The notes: generated by a model from the sequence alone, not told the origin. A stretch of DNA of 64,000 nucleotides from Vibrio hepatarius (GCF_001274785.1 NZ_LHPI01000025.1:1-64000); one strand, 5' to 3'. Shown: positions 44,623 through 53,162, counted from the first letter of the stretch. A program made the numbers and translations.

Positions 44623-45915
44623 TTAGAAGCGGTAATTCGCTTGAACACCGATTAGCCATACGTGGCCACTTGTTTCACCAACAAATTGGCCACCAACGGC
44701 TTGGGCTGCATCGTCAGAGTCGTAGCCGCGCGATTCAGTGATCGGTGCGTCTTTAGCAATAATGTAGGTAAAGCCGCCATCAAGTGTAAACTGTTTAGTG
44801 AAGTCGTAGCTTGCACCTAGGCTCAGCCAAGTACGATCCGTTTCTGGAATTGTGATGGTGCGGTTTTTATCACTTACTGCAGACGTATCGTAAGCAACAC
44901 CAGTGCGTAGGGTTAGTTTAGGGTCAACTTGGTATGTTGCGCCCACAGCGAAGCGATAGTTATCTTTCCAGTTTTCAACCTTAACCATTTGAGTGCCTAA
45001 GGTATCTAGTTCCGCTTCCAATTTTTCAAAACTACTCCAATCGGTCCAGTTAAAACTCGCGTGAAGGGCAAGTTTTTCAGAAACTTGGTGGAAGCTTGCA
45101 AGCTCGGCTGTTGCAGGTAGTGAAAGATCCATATGGCCATCTTCGCGCGTACCATTCGCTAGACCAAAGCCAAGACCGGTGGCGTAGCCTTCAAGTTTTA
45201 GGTCTACGGCGGACTTGTACGAGATACCAACGCGGTGATTTGGGTTAAGTTGCCATGCTGCACCGATTTGCCATCCCCAAGCTGTATCGTCACCTTCCAT
45301 GTACTTAAGTGTATCGCCTTCATTTAGAGGAGCAACAGCTGCGGTTTGGGAAGGAACGGTTGCACCAAAACTGCCTTCACCCATTACGTATCGAATACCA
45401 CCACCAACGCTTACTGTTTCAGTAAGTTGGTAGCCTATGTTTAAGTTCGCTTCGACGGTAGTGATGCTTGCTTCGTTTCCGAAATGAGCCGCAGTAAAGT
45501 CAGTGCCCAGATCCGTTTCCATACCGTAGTTAGTGCCGAAAGCTAGGCCAACTGCTAGTTTTTCGTTGTAGCGATGAGATACATATAAGTTAGGGATGAC
45601 CGCATCATTAGCGAAGTCGTCGGACTCGCTGCGTACATCGCCGGTCACGAAGCGGGTGCTTCCATCGACGTCAAGGTTTGGGTTTACATAGATAGCGCCA
45701 ACAGAAACTTGTGTACCCTCTAAATAAGTAAGCATCGCCGGGTTGCGCCACTGCGCACTGGCGTTGTCTGCCATTGCCGCTTCGCCAGCGTACGCACGAC
45801 CAAGGCCTGTTGCCGAGTATTCTGCTAACTGAAAGCCTGCTGCGCTAACCGTTGAAGACACAGTTGCTAAACCACATGCCACTGCAAAAGACAGGAGAGT
45901 CTTATTTGTTTTCAT
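44623..45915 (-). CDS. fadL: FadL-type outer membrane fatty acid channel, copy 1
   Basis: 430 residues. Signal peptide (about 1-25, ending VSAAGFQLAEYSATGLGRAYAGEAAMADNAS region), N-terminal hatch with QWRNPAML, and a 14-strand barrel ending in YRF with the C-terminal aromatic needed for outer membrane assembly. FadL proteins take up long-chain fatty acids or other hydrophobic compounds. Next to a second copy and near fadIJ, so fatty acid uptake is likely. Upstream 308 bp carries two palindromes of unknown role. Confidence 0.9.
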   Translation of the reverse strand: MKTNKTLLSFAVACGLATVSSTVSAAGFQLAEYSATGLGRAYAGEAAMADNASAQWRNPAMLTYLEGTQVSVGAIYVNPNLDVDGSTRFVTGDVRSESDDFANDAVIPNLYVSHRYNEKLAVGLAFGTNYGMETDLGTDFTAAHFGNEASITTVEANLNIGYQLTETVSVGGGIRYVMGEGSFGATVPSQTAAVAPLNEGDTLKYMEGDDTAWGWQIGAAWQLNPNHRVGISYKSAVDLKLEGYATGLGFGLANGTREDGHMDLSLPATAELASFHQVSEKLALHASFNWTDWSSFEKLEAELDTLGTQMVKVENWKDNYRFAVGATYQVDPKLTLRTGVAYDTSAVSDKNRTITIPETDRTWLSLGASYDFTKQFTLDGGFTYIIAKDAPITESRGYDSDDAAQAVGGQFVGETSGHVWLIGVQANYRF

Positions 45916-46223
45916 TCTAATGTTCGCTGAATTTTGTGAGTTTTAGTCATGCGATCATACGGTTAGAGTAAAAACTTTAAAGTTAAAATGACTTTGAGAT
46001 ATAAATTTTAGGATTTAATACCTTAAAAACGATATAGGTAGTTAAAAATGCTAAATTAACAAAGGTGTAATAAGAAGTTGAGCGTACACATGTAGCATGT
46101 ATACGGGAGTTTCACTTACAGGTGTAAGCTAAAATTCAGCGAATATTCGAAGTAGATAAAAAAATCAGAAACAAAAAAGGCCAGCTCTCGCTGACCTTTT
46201 AACAGATATAACGCTAACTTGTC
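45916..46223 (-). promoter_or_regulatory. Intergenic region between the two fadL-type genes, with two palindromes
   Basis: 308 bp, A+T-rich. A 9-bp inverted repeat GTACACATG/CATGTATAC with one mismatch and a three-base centre is at 46084-46104, and a perfect 14-bp palindrome CTTACAGGTGTAAG at 46115-46128. They lie 170-215 bp upstream of the copy 1 start and after the copy 2 terminator. No FadR-type match was seen here. Confidence 0.5.
46174..46204 (-). terminator. Intrinsic terminator after fadL copy 2
   Basis: Read on the minus strand, stem AAAAGG.CAGC/GCTG.CCTTTT with a four-base loop and one mismatch, followed by six T. Confidence 0.75.
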
Positions 46224-47504
46224 TTAGAAAGTACGGCTGTACTGAAGACCAACTAGGATAGCATCGGCAGTTGTTGTACCTTCCACTTGAGTGGCTAAGT
46301 AAACACCTGGTGTTGGTGTTGGAAGAGCTTTGGTCTCTTTAACATCCACTTCTTTGCCCATTAAGTAAGTAAAACCAAAGTCAATGTTTGATTTTTCAGT
46401 TAAATGGTAAGTGAAACCAGTAGAGAACCACTGACGGTCAGAGTCTGGCACTGAAATCGAGCGAGTATCATCCTGCGCACTGGTGTCGTACATGTAGCCT
46501 GCGCGTAATGTCCAGTCTTGGTTTAGGTAATATGTACCACCAATCGCGTAGTGCATACCGTCTTGCCAGTTGTAATCGTTCAGATCACCAGCTTTTTTAC
46601 TTTCCAGTACGTCGAATGATTCCCAACCGATCCATTGTACGCTGTAGTGCACCGCGAATTTGGTATCTTGAATGCGGTGGTAACCAGAAAACTCTAGGAT
46701 GTCTGGCAGCGGCATGTAGATAGTATCGCTGTTAAGTTTTGCGCCACCGTATGTAGTATCACCTTTTGCTTCTAGTTCAGGGCTGTAATGGTAAGCTAGG
46801 CCAAAACGGTTGTTTTCGTTTAGCTCATAAACCGTACCAAGGTTAAAGCCTACAGCCCAACCATCAGCGTCCACGTCTAAAAGCTCCGGTCCGCCTGTTA
46901 GTGCACGCTCTAATTTACCTTGACCATAAATCAAATCTAGACCTGCACCAAAGCTCCATTGTTCATTTAAACGGTATGAACCAGCTAAACCAAAGTTTAC
47001 GCTTTTTACGTCTGTTAGGCCGGCGTATTCGCCAGCAGCATAGCTATCAGAGAACTCTGTTTTAGTACCAAAGTTAGTGTAAGCGTTAATACCCCAAGCA
47101 AACTTATCATTTACTGGCACAATCAAGTGAATATTTGGTGCAATCGACGTATCACCAGCATCATCGTAGTCAGCATTTACTTGTTTTACTGCGCCAACTG
47201 GTGTGCCGGTAGCAGTAACTGGTACAGAAGTATATTTTGCATCTTTAACTTCAATCATAGAAGTGATGCTTTCAAAACCTAGTGACAGAGAAGTTTCGTC
47301 AAATAGAGCCATTGCCGCTGGGTTACGAGCCATTACAGATGCGTTATCTGCGATTACAGCATCACCAGCAAACGCACGGCCGATACCAGTCGCTGATTGT
47401 GCATTAAGTTGGAAGCCTGCAGCGAGAGCTTGCTGCGAAGCGAGTGTTGCGGTTGTGATGGTCACTGCTAATAGTGACTTTTTAAACAGACGCGTCTTGT
47501 TCAT
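46224..47504 (-). CDS. fadL: FadL-type outer membrane fatty acid channel, copy 2
   Basis: 426 residues, signal peptide ending ASQQALA, mature start AGFQLNAQSATGIGRAFAGDAVIADNAS, NPAAMALF in the hatch, barrel ending SRTF. It shares the whole FadL pattern with the adjacent copy (similar hatch and C-terminal strands) but differs clearly in loops, so the pair is an old duplication. A FadR-like half-site lies about 100 bp upstream. Each copy has its own terminator and probably its own promoter. Confidence 0.9.
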   Translation of the reverse strand: MNKTRLFKKSLLAVTITTATLASQQALAAGFQLNAQSATGIGRAFAGDAVIADNASVMARNPAAMALFDETSLSLGFESITSMIEVKDAKYTSVPVTATGTPVGAVKQVNADYDDAGDTSIAPNIHLIVPVNDKFAWGINAYTNFGTKTEFSDSYAAGEYAGLTDVKSVNFGLAGSYRLNEQWSFGAGLDLIYGQGKLERALTGGPELLDVDADGWAVGFNLGTVYELNENNRFGLAYHYSPELEAKGDTTYGGAKLNSDTIYMPLPDILEFSGYHRIQDTKFAVHYSVQWIGWESFDVLESKKAGDLNDYNWQDGMHYAIGGTYYLNQDWTLRAGYMYDTSAQDDTRSISVPDSDRQWFSTGFTYHLTEKSNIDFGFTYLMGKEVDVKETKALPTPTPGVYLATQVEGTTTADAILVGLQYSRTF

Positions 47505-47607
47505 TGTTGCTTTTTCCTTTTTCTAATATTCGCCTCTAGGTGGGCGATATATTTGAGCAAAAGCTCAGTTGGTGGCTGATACTAGACTCAAGTATAAAAT
47601 ATAGAAA

Positions 47608-47615
47608 TCCGACCA
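47608..47615 (-). promoter_or_regulatory. FadR-like half-site upstream of fadL copy 2
   Basis: On the minus strand TGGTCGGA matches the core TGGTCNGA of the FadR operator; flanks fit less well. It is next to a -10-like TATACT (47591-47596, minus strand). Repression of fadL by FadR is known in E. coli and Vibrio. Confidence 0.4.
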
Positions 47616-47682
47616 TTGCCTATTTGGGCGATAAAATTACCGAAATGGTGGTTATTTGGCAGGAAATAGGCGCAAAATATAT

Positions 47683-47709
47683 TTTTTTAGAGTCTAAGCT
47701 CTAAAAAAA
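47683..47709. other. Perfect A/T-rich inverted repeat
   Basis: Arms TTTTTTTAGAG and CTCTAAAAAAA around TCTAAG. Lies between the DUF3379 gene terminator and the fadL copy 2 promoter region. It could serve as an additional terminator in either direction. Confidence 0.55.
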
Positions 47710-47713
47710 TGAG

Positions 47714-47745
47714 AAAAAATAGGCTTGAGACAGCGCCTCAAGCCT
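47714..47745 (-). terminator. Intrinsic terminator after the ECF sigma/DUF3379 operon
   Basis: Nine-base perfect stem AGGCTTGAG/CTCAAGCCT (47721-47729 with 47737-47745) followed on the minus strand by ATTTTTTC. Confidence 0.85.
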
Positions 47746-47775
47746 TGAGTTAGATCACAAAATGTTATTTTTTTG

Positions 47776-48507
47776 TTAAATTGATGGTTTAATCATAGTT
47801 GCGATCTTTTCGGCGATCTTAGCGACGTTTTCGCCTTGTTCGCCAACCAGTATCATACTGGTATTTCCGATTGGTTCGACGAAACCAGACATACCATCTT
47901 TAACAAAGCTCTCTGCCTGAGCTGATGATAGACCTGTAAAGAACAACGTCACTTTGCCCGCTTCACCCTGAAAAACCATGTGCAGGGCGTTGGATTTACC
48001 AAATCCGCAATGATTCAAGTAATAGACGTGGTACGGGAAAGAGTCACTCAACTGATGCTGGTAGGGTTCCATCTTGGCGTTGATCTGCGATAGCTGTACT
48101 TTCTCATCCAGTTGCTCAACAAATGACTTTTCATTAATTACGTGTTTGACCGCGGTATCTGCCAAGCTCGCTTGAGCTGGAGAAACAATTAGGTTGCCCC
48201 AATTCACTTGGCCCACCAAAATGCCGACAACAAAAGCAACCGAAGCAGCCATCGCCATTGCGCGTTTAGCAAAGTTTGGACGAACTACCTTGTCATCTTG
48301 GTGGCTCGACGTTTGGTTGAACAGAATTCTATCTGCCAGATCTTCCGGTACGTCAACCGACATCGCTTTAGCAATTTGGCTATCCAGATCTAAAATCTCA
48401 TCAGCAAACTTGCTGTTGGATTCACTTCCTTTGATTGCCGCAGTGAGTTCACTGTCTCGACATTTCGGATCGGACATAATGCGACGACGAAATTCTAAAT
48501 CATCCAT
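47776..48507 (-). CDS. DUF3379 protein, probable anti-sigma partner
   Basis: 243 residues. The N-terminus MDDLEFRRRIMSDPKCRDSEL resembles an anti-sigma interaction region; one membrane helix (MAMAASVAFVVGILVGQV) lies near residues 85-102; the rest would be periplasmic and contains HVYYLNHCGFGKSNALHMVFQG. Its start overlaps the end of the ECF sigma gene by eight bases, the classic sigma/anti-sigma arrangement. The anti-sigma role is inference from position and topology; the family itself is uncharacterised. The start at 48507 has GGGGGCAG upstream. Confidence 0.75.
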   Translation of the reverse strand: MDDLEFRRRIMSDPKCRDSELTAAIKGSESNSKFADEILDLDSQIAKAMSVDVPEDLADRILFNQTSSHQDDKVVRPNFAKRAMAMAASVAFVVGILVGQVNWGNLIVSPAQASLADTAVKHVINEKSFVEQLDEKVQLSQINAKMEPYQHQLSDSFPYHVYYLNHCGFGKSNALHMVFQGEAGKVTLFFTGLSSAQAESFVKDGMSGFVEPIGNTSMILVGEQGENVAKIAEKIATMIKPSI

Positions 48508-49063
48508 TTTTCTGCCCCCTTTGACTGTTTTCTGGATCTGTCGCTTCTTTGAGTTGATTACGTGCACGGAATAAGCGTGTCATGACGGTATTCTTGTTTA
48601 ATCCCAAAATCTCACCGATCTCTTCACCGCTAAACCCTCCAACTACTTGTAGGAATAGAGGCTCTCGGTATTCCACATCGAGCTTCATGATTTGCGCTTG
48701 AACCCATTCAGTTTGATGATGCGGGTCATCGCTGACTTTCGCCTCATTACCGAAGTCATCGATATCTACTAGGTCGAACTGTTTACGCTCAAAGCGGCGC
48801 GCGTTTTCGCGGCGAAGAATAGTAATTAACCAAGACTTTGCCGCTTTTTCATCCTGTAAGCTATCGAGTGACTTCCACGCTCTTAAGCAAGTTTCTTGCA
48901 CCAAGTCTTCCGCAATGCTTGGGTCTTTTGACAACCAATAGGCATAGCGATACAAATCCCGGTGATAGGCTCTGACGAGCGCTTCGTATTTTCTTTGTCT
49001 GTCCATATCCGAGTTGACCGGGCGTTCAGACTTTTTCTTCCCAAAGAAGTTTATTATTGACAC
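48500..49063 (-). CDS. ECF-type RNA polymerase sigma-70 factor
   Basis: 187 residues with region 2 (HRDLYRYAYWLSKDPSIAEDLVQETCLRAWKSL) and region 4 (YREPLFLQVVGGFSGEEIGEILGLNKNTVMTRLFRARNQL); no region 3, hence ECF class. Start is GTG at 49063, with GGGAGG five bases upstream. It is coupled by an eight-base overlap to the DUF3379 gene. The pair sits between fadL genes and fadIJ in vibrios, but its regulon is unknown to me. Confidence 0.9.
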   Translation of the reverse strand: MSIINFFGKKKSERPVNSDMDRQRKYEALVRAYHRDLYRYAYWLSKDPSIAEDLVQETCLRAWKSLDSLQDEKAAKSWLITILRRENARRFERKQFDLVDIDDFGNEAKVSDDPHHQTEWVQAQIMKLDVEYREPLFLQVVGGFSGEEIGEILGLNKNTVMTRLFRARNQLKEATDPENSQRGQKNG

Positions 49064-49304
49064 AATAGCCTCCCTAACGCTCTGTGGTTCGCTACCTAAA
49101 GCGGCGTATTCTGTTAATCATAGGCCGTTAAAAGAACGATTTGTTCAATGTAAATAGGGGATCGTGACCGACATAACTTGTTTAAAAGCTAGTCAGCGCT
49201 TGATATTTTGCCGTTGTAATTGAGATATATAGGCGATTCAACACGATAAACTCACTTAAAATTGATCTAATTCAAAATCCAATGTAACACAACGGTTATA
49301 GTAA

Positions 49305-49466
49305 CTCCTGTCATCTAGTCGGCTCTGCCGGCATGTTGAGCAAGATGACACTTCCTTTTGAAGGCTGACTTTACTTTCTCCTAATCAGGAAACTGATTAT
49401 TTTCAATTGGCGTAAGTTAATTGCTTTATACATTCCAACCACACAGTTTTGTGTGGTTTTTTTTTT
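49305..49466 (+). ncRNA. Candidate structured small RNA upstream of fadIJ
   Basis: A perfect TATAGT at 49297-49302 points to a start near 49309. The transcript would form: an outer stem TGTCATCT/AGATGACA (49309-49316 with 49343-49350) enclosing CGGC/GCCG; CTTC/GAAG at 49351-49363; AATCAG-GAAA-CTGATT (49383-49398, a GNRA tetraloop); CAATT/AATTG (49404-49423); and the terminator AACCACAC/GTGTGGTT (49437-49458) with ten T. No good -35 is visible, so an activator or alternative sigma factor may be needed. I know no named sRNA for it. A fadIJ leader with attenuation is the alternative, but fadI has its own promoter downstream. Confidence 0.6.
49437..49466 (+). terminator. Intrinsic terminator of the candidate sRNA
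   Basis: Stem AACCACAC/GTGTGGTT, six-base loop, then an uninterrupted T-run to 49466. Only the plus strand has the T-run, fixing the direction. Confidence 0.88.
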
Positions 49467-49622
49467 GCCTAAACACCGCCCAAAGTGACACTTTCCTGAC
49501 TTCAGATTCCATTCGGTTTGCCAATATACAAATCAGCGCCTTAACTGCTAAATTTGCAGTATTCTTATGGCGAATGCGACAAACACTTTTCCACTCTAAA
49601 TCACGTTTATTTAAACGATCGT

Positions 49623-49650
49623 TTGATTGAATTAACATTTTCGTTACAGT
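49623..49650 (+). promoter_or_regulatory. Predicted sigma-70 promoter of fadIJ
   Basis: TTGATT (49623-49628), 16-bp spacer, TACAGT (49645-49650). The start would fall near 49657, inside the FadR operator. Confidence 0.6.
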
Positions 49651-49651
49651 G

Positions 49652-49668
49652 TTGTGGTCAGACCTCTT
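49652..49668 (+). promoter_or_regulatory. FadR operator of fadIJ
   Basis: TTGTGGTCAGACCTCTT contains the full core TGGTCNGACC of the FadR consensus. It covers the predicted transcription start, so FadR would repress fadIJ until long-chain acyl-CoA releases it. Confidence 0.85.
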
Positions 49669-49686
49669 AAAATCCAAGGAGAAACA

Positions 49687-50994
49687 ATGGGCAAACAGGA
49701 AGTGAGAACTCGCTCCGGAGAGCGTATCGCGATCGTTGCTGGTTTGCGTACCCCTTTTGCGCGCCAAAGCACGGAGTTTAGCCAAGTTCCAGCGGTGGAC
49801 TTAGGCAAAATGGTGGTGAGTGAATTGATGGCTCGCACTGAAATTGATCCTAAATTGATTGATCAAGTTGTCTTTGGTCAAGTGGTTCAAATGCCAGAAG
49901 CGCCAAACATCGCTCGTGAGATTGTATTGGGTACAGGTATGAATATTCATACCGATGCTTACAGCGTGACGCGCGCGTGTGCGACGAGTTTTCAATCGGC
50001 GGTGAACGTTGCCGAGAGCATTATGTCGGGAACGATCGATATCGGTATCGCCGGCGGTGCTGATTCATCCTCAGTGTTGCCTATTGGCGTCTCGAAAAAG
50101 CTGGCGGCAAATCTACTGGCTTTGAGTAAGACCAAAACGGTTGGTCAGAAACTGAAGCTACTTAAAACCCTTTCACTAAAAGATTTAATGCCAGTCCCAC
50201 CTGCAGTGGCTGAATATTCGACTGGTCTATCGATGGGACAAACCGCAGAGCAAATGGCGAAGTCTCATGGCATCAGTCGTGAAGACCAAGACGCGTTAGC
50301 GCATCGTTCTCACACCTTAGCCTCCCAAGCGTGGAAAGAGGGCAAGATCGAAGGGGAGGTGATGACTGCATTCCCTGAACCATACAAAAAGTGGATTTCG
50401 CAAGACAACAACGTGCGCCATGACTCCACACTAGAAGGCTACGCAAAACTGCGTCCTGCGTTCGACCGCCAATACGGTAGTGTGACTGCCGCAAACAGTA
50501 CGCCATTAACAGACGGCGCCGCGGCGATCCTTTTGATGCGTGAAGGTCGTGCAAAAGAGCTTGGGCTTGAAGTAATGGGCTACATTCGCTCTTACGCGTT
50601 TTCTGCTATCGGGGTAGAGAAGGACATGCTCATGGGGCCTTCTTACTCGACGCCACTCGCACTAGAGCGAGCAGGGGTTGAGCTGTCAGATTTAACGCTA
50701 ATCGATATGCACGAAGCATTTGCAGCGCAAACTCTCTCCAACGTCAAAATGTTTGCCAGCGATAAGTTCGCTCAAGAACACCTCGGCAGAGCAAAAGCAA
50801 TTGGCGACATTGATATGGACAAGTTCAATGTTCTGGGCGGCTCTATCGCTTACGGGCACCCATTTGCAGCGACGGGCGCACGTATGATCACGCAGACTCT
50901 TCGCGAGCTTAAGCGACGTGGTGGTGGTCTTGCGCTGAATACTGCGTGCGCGGCTGGTGGCCTTGGTGCTGCGATGGTTTTGGAGGTTGAGTAA
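49687..50994 (+). CDS. fadI: Acetyl-CoA acyltransferase (3-ketoacyl-CoA thiolase) FadI
   Basis: 435 residues, thiolase fold. Active-site Cys98 in SVTRACATSFQS; GGSIAYGHPFAATGAR and NTACAAGGLGAAMVLE hold the His and second Cys. FadI is the beta subunit of the FadIJ complex, cutting 3-ketoacyl-CoA to acetyl-CoA. ATG 49687 (MGKQEVRTRSGER) has AAGGA upstream; an upstream in-frame GTG at 49654 lies in the FadR operator and is unlikely. Its stop overlaps the fadJ start (TAATG). Confidence 0.96.
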   Translation: MGKQEVRTRSGERIAIVAGLRTPFARQSTEFSQVPAVDLGKMVVSELMARTEIDPKLIDQVVFGQVVQMPEAPNIAREIVLGTGMNIHTDAYSVTRACATSFQSAVNVAESIMSGTIDIGIAGGADSSSVLPIGVSKKLAANLLALSKTKTVGQKLKLLKTLSLKDLMPVPPAVAEYSTGLSMGQTAEQMAKSHGISREDQDALAHRSHTLASQAWKEGKIEGEVMTAFPEPYKKWISQDNNVRHDSTLEGYAKLRPAFDRQYGSVTAANSTPLTDGAAAILLMREGRAKELGLEVMGYIRSYAFSAIGVEKDMLMGPSYSTPLALERAGVELSDLTLIDMHEAFAAQTLSNVKMFASDKFAQEHLGRAKAIGDIDMDKFNVLGGSIAYGHPFAATGARMITQTLRELKRRGGGLALNTACAAGGLGAAMVLEVE

Positions 50995-53117
50995 TGAGCG
51001 AGCAAAAAGCATTTAACTTACGCATTGATGAACAAGAGATCGCTTGGTTGGCAATCGACGTACCCGGCGAGAAAATGAATACCCTCCAAGCAGCTTTTGC
51101 AGAAGAAATGGAGCAGGTATTTGAGCAGTTGAACGAGAAAAAGGGCGCAGTCAAAGGCTTGATTGTTCACTCTTTGAAGCCAGACAACTTTGTAGCGGGC
51201 GCGGATGTACGTATGTTAGACGCCTGTAAAACCGCAGAAGAGGCACAAGCGCTGGCAGAAAAGGGACAACAGATGTTCCAGCAGCTGTCAGATCTGCCTT
51301 ATCCCGTGGTTGCCGCAATTCACGGCCCGTGTCTTGGTGGTGGTCTAGAGCTGGCGCTGGCGTGCGACTACCGTGTCTGTACAGAGTCAGATAAAACCCG
51401 CTTGGGTTTGCCAGAAGTTCAGTTAGGCCTATTGCCAGGATCTGGTGGTACGCAGCGCTTACCGCTTTTGATTGGTCTGCTTCCGTCATTGGATATGATC
51501 TTAACCGGTAAACAGTTGCGCGCGAAAAAAGCTAAAAAGCTCGGCGTGGTTGATGCGGTTGTACCAGATACGATTCTGTTGGATGTCGCGAAGCGTTTCG
51601 TCAACGACAACATCGGCAAGAAAAAAGCCAAACGTAAGGTTTCAACTAAAGAGAAGTTAATGGCGAACACTGGCTTTGGCCGCAAAGTTATCTTCGAACA
51701 AGCGGCGAAGAAAACCAACCAGAAGACTCGTGGCAACTACCCAGCCGCAGAGGCAATTTTGGAAGTGATTCGCTTTGGTCTTGAGCACGGTTTCGAAAAA
51801 GGCCAGAAGAAAGAAGCGGAGCGATTCGGTGAGTTAGTTATGACGTCTGAATCGAAAGCTCTTCGCTCAATTTTCTTTGCCACAACCGAAATGAAAAAAG
51901 AGCACGGTAGCGACGCAAAACCAAACAAGGTAGAGCGCGCAGCGGTACTTGGTGGTGGTTTAATGGGCGCGGGTATCAGTCACGTGAGTGTGGCTAAAGC
52001 GAAAGTTCCTGTGCGCATCAAAGATGTGTCGAACGATGGTGTTTTGAATGCGCTTCAGTACAACTACAAGTTGTTTGAAACGCAGCGCAAGCGTCGCATT
52101 GTTTCTAAACCGCAGTTGCAAGCGAACATGCTCCAGTTATCAGGCGGTACAGACTTTACCCGTTTTAATCATACCGATATCGTTGTTGAGGCGGTGTTTG
52201 AAGACTTGAACCTCAAACAGAAGATGGTTGCGGATGTGGAAGAGAACGCGAAACCAACCACCATCTTCGCGACCAACACCTCTTCGTTGCCGATTCACCA
52301 GATCGCGGAAAAAGCGCAGCGACCAGAGAACGTGGTCGGCTTGCACTACTTCAGCCCGGTAGAAAAAATGCCGTTAGTGGAAGTGATCCCGCATGAAGGT
52401 ACGTCTGATGAGACCGTCTCAACTGTGGTTGAGTTTGCCCGCAAGCAAGGTAAAACGCCTATCGTGGTAAAAGATTGTGCGGGTTTCTACGTGAACCGCA
52501 TCCTAGCGCCATATATGAACGAAGCCGCGCAAGTTTTGATGGCAGAAGAGCCGATTGAAGCCTTGGACAAAGCGTTGCTTAACTTTGGTTTCCCCGTTGG
52601 GCCTATCACTTTATTAGATGAAGTCGGCGTGGATATCGGCGCGAAAATAATGCCAATCTTGGTCGCAGAATTGGGTGAGCGATTCAAAGGTCCGGACGTA
52701 TTCGACACCTTGCTTAACGACGACCGTAAAGGGCGTAAGAGCGGCAAAGGTTTCTACACCTACAAAGGTAAGAAGAAAGAAGTCGATAAATCTGTCTACA
52801 AACTGCTTGGTCTGAATCCAGAAGCGAAAATGTCAGAAAAAGACATCGCGATGCGCTGCGTACTGCCTATGCTGAACGAAGCGGTACGTTGTCTGGATGA
52901 AGGTATTATTCGCAGCCCTCGTGATGGTGATATCGGTGCGATCTTTGGTATCGGTTTCCCTCCGTTCCTGGGCGGCCCATTCCGCTATATGGATCAAATC
53001 GGTGCGAAGAAGCTAGTCGAGATCATGAACGAGCACGCGAGAAAGTACGGTGACCGGTTTGCTCCTTGTGACGGGTTACTGACGCGAGCGGGATTGGATC
53101 AACCCTTCTACGAATAG
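50994..53117 (+). CDS. fadJ: Multifunctional fatty acid oxidation enzyme FadJ
   Basis: 707 residues. N-terminal enoyl-CoA hydratase/isomerase (about 1-190, with VAGADVRML and GPCLGGGLELALACDYRV), then two 3-hydroxyacyl-CoA dehydrogenase domains starting at VERAAVLGGGLMGAGISHV with FATNTSSLPIHQIA and GLHYFSPVEKMPLVEV. Alpha subunit of FadIJ, used in anaerobic and medium-chain beta-oxidation in E. coli. Coupled to fadI by a TAATG overlap. Confidence 0.96.
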   Translation: MSEQKAFNLRIDEQEIAWLAIDVPGEKMNTLQAAFAEEMEQVFEQLNEKKGAVKGLIVHSLKPDNFVAGADVRMLDACKTAEEAQALAEKGQQMFQQLSDLPYPVVAAIHGPCLGGGLELALACDYRVCTESDKTRLGLPEVQLGLLPGSGGTQRLPLLIGLLPSLDMILTGKQLRAKKAKKLGVVDAVVPDTILLDVAKRFVNDNIGKKKAKRKVSTKEKLMANTGFGRKVIFEQAAKKTNQKTRGNYPAAEAILEVIRFGLEHGFEKGQKKEAERFGELVMTSESKALRSIFFATTEMKKEHGSDAKPNKVERAAVLGGGLMGAGISHVSVAKAKVPVRIKDVSNDGVLNALQYNYKLFETQRKRRIVSKPQLQANMLQLSGGTDFTRFNHTDIVVEAVFEDLNLKQKMVADVEENAKPTTIFATNTSSLPIHQIAEKAQRPENVVGLHYFSPVEKMPLVEVIPHEGTSDETVSTVVEFARKQGKTPIVVKDCAGFYVNRILAPYMNEAAQVLMAEEPIEALDKALLNFGFPVGPITLLDEVGVDIGAKIMPILVAELGERFKGPDVFDTLLNDDRKGRKSGKGFYTYKGKKKEVDKSVYKLLGLNPEAKMSEKDIAMRCVLPMLNEAVRCLDEGIIRSPRDGDIGAIFGIGFPPFLGGPFRYMDQIGAKKLVEIMNEHARKYGDRFAPCDGLLTRAGLDQPFYE

Positions 53118-53131
53118 TCGTATGTTGTATG

Positions 53132-53162
53132 AAAAGGCGAACCTTTGGGTTCGCCTTTTTTA
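53132..53162 (+). terminator. Intrinsic terminator after fadIJ
   Basis: Stem AAAAGGCGAACC/GGTTCGCCTTTT with a four-base loop and T-run. Confidence 0.9.

Larger units (their letters stand above)
49064..49686 (+). other. 623-bp intergenic region between ECF sigma gene and fadI
   Basis: Contents from left: the minus-strand promoter region of the ECF sigma gene (49064 to about 49250, no clear motif), a candidate plus-strand small RNA with its own -10 box and terminator (about 49305-49466), about 155 bp of unassigned sequence, then the fadI promoter with a FadR operator (49623-49668). No credible protein gene is present. Confidence 0.7.
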
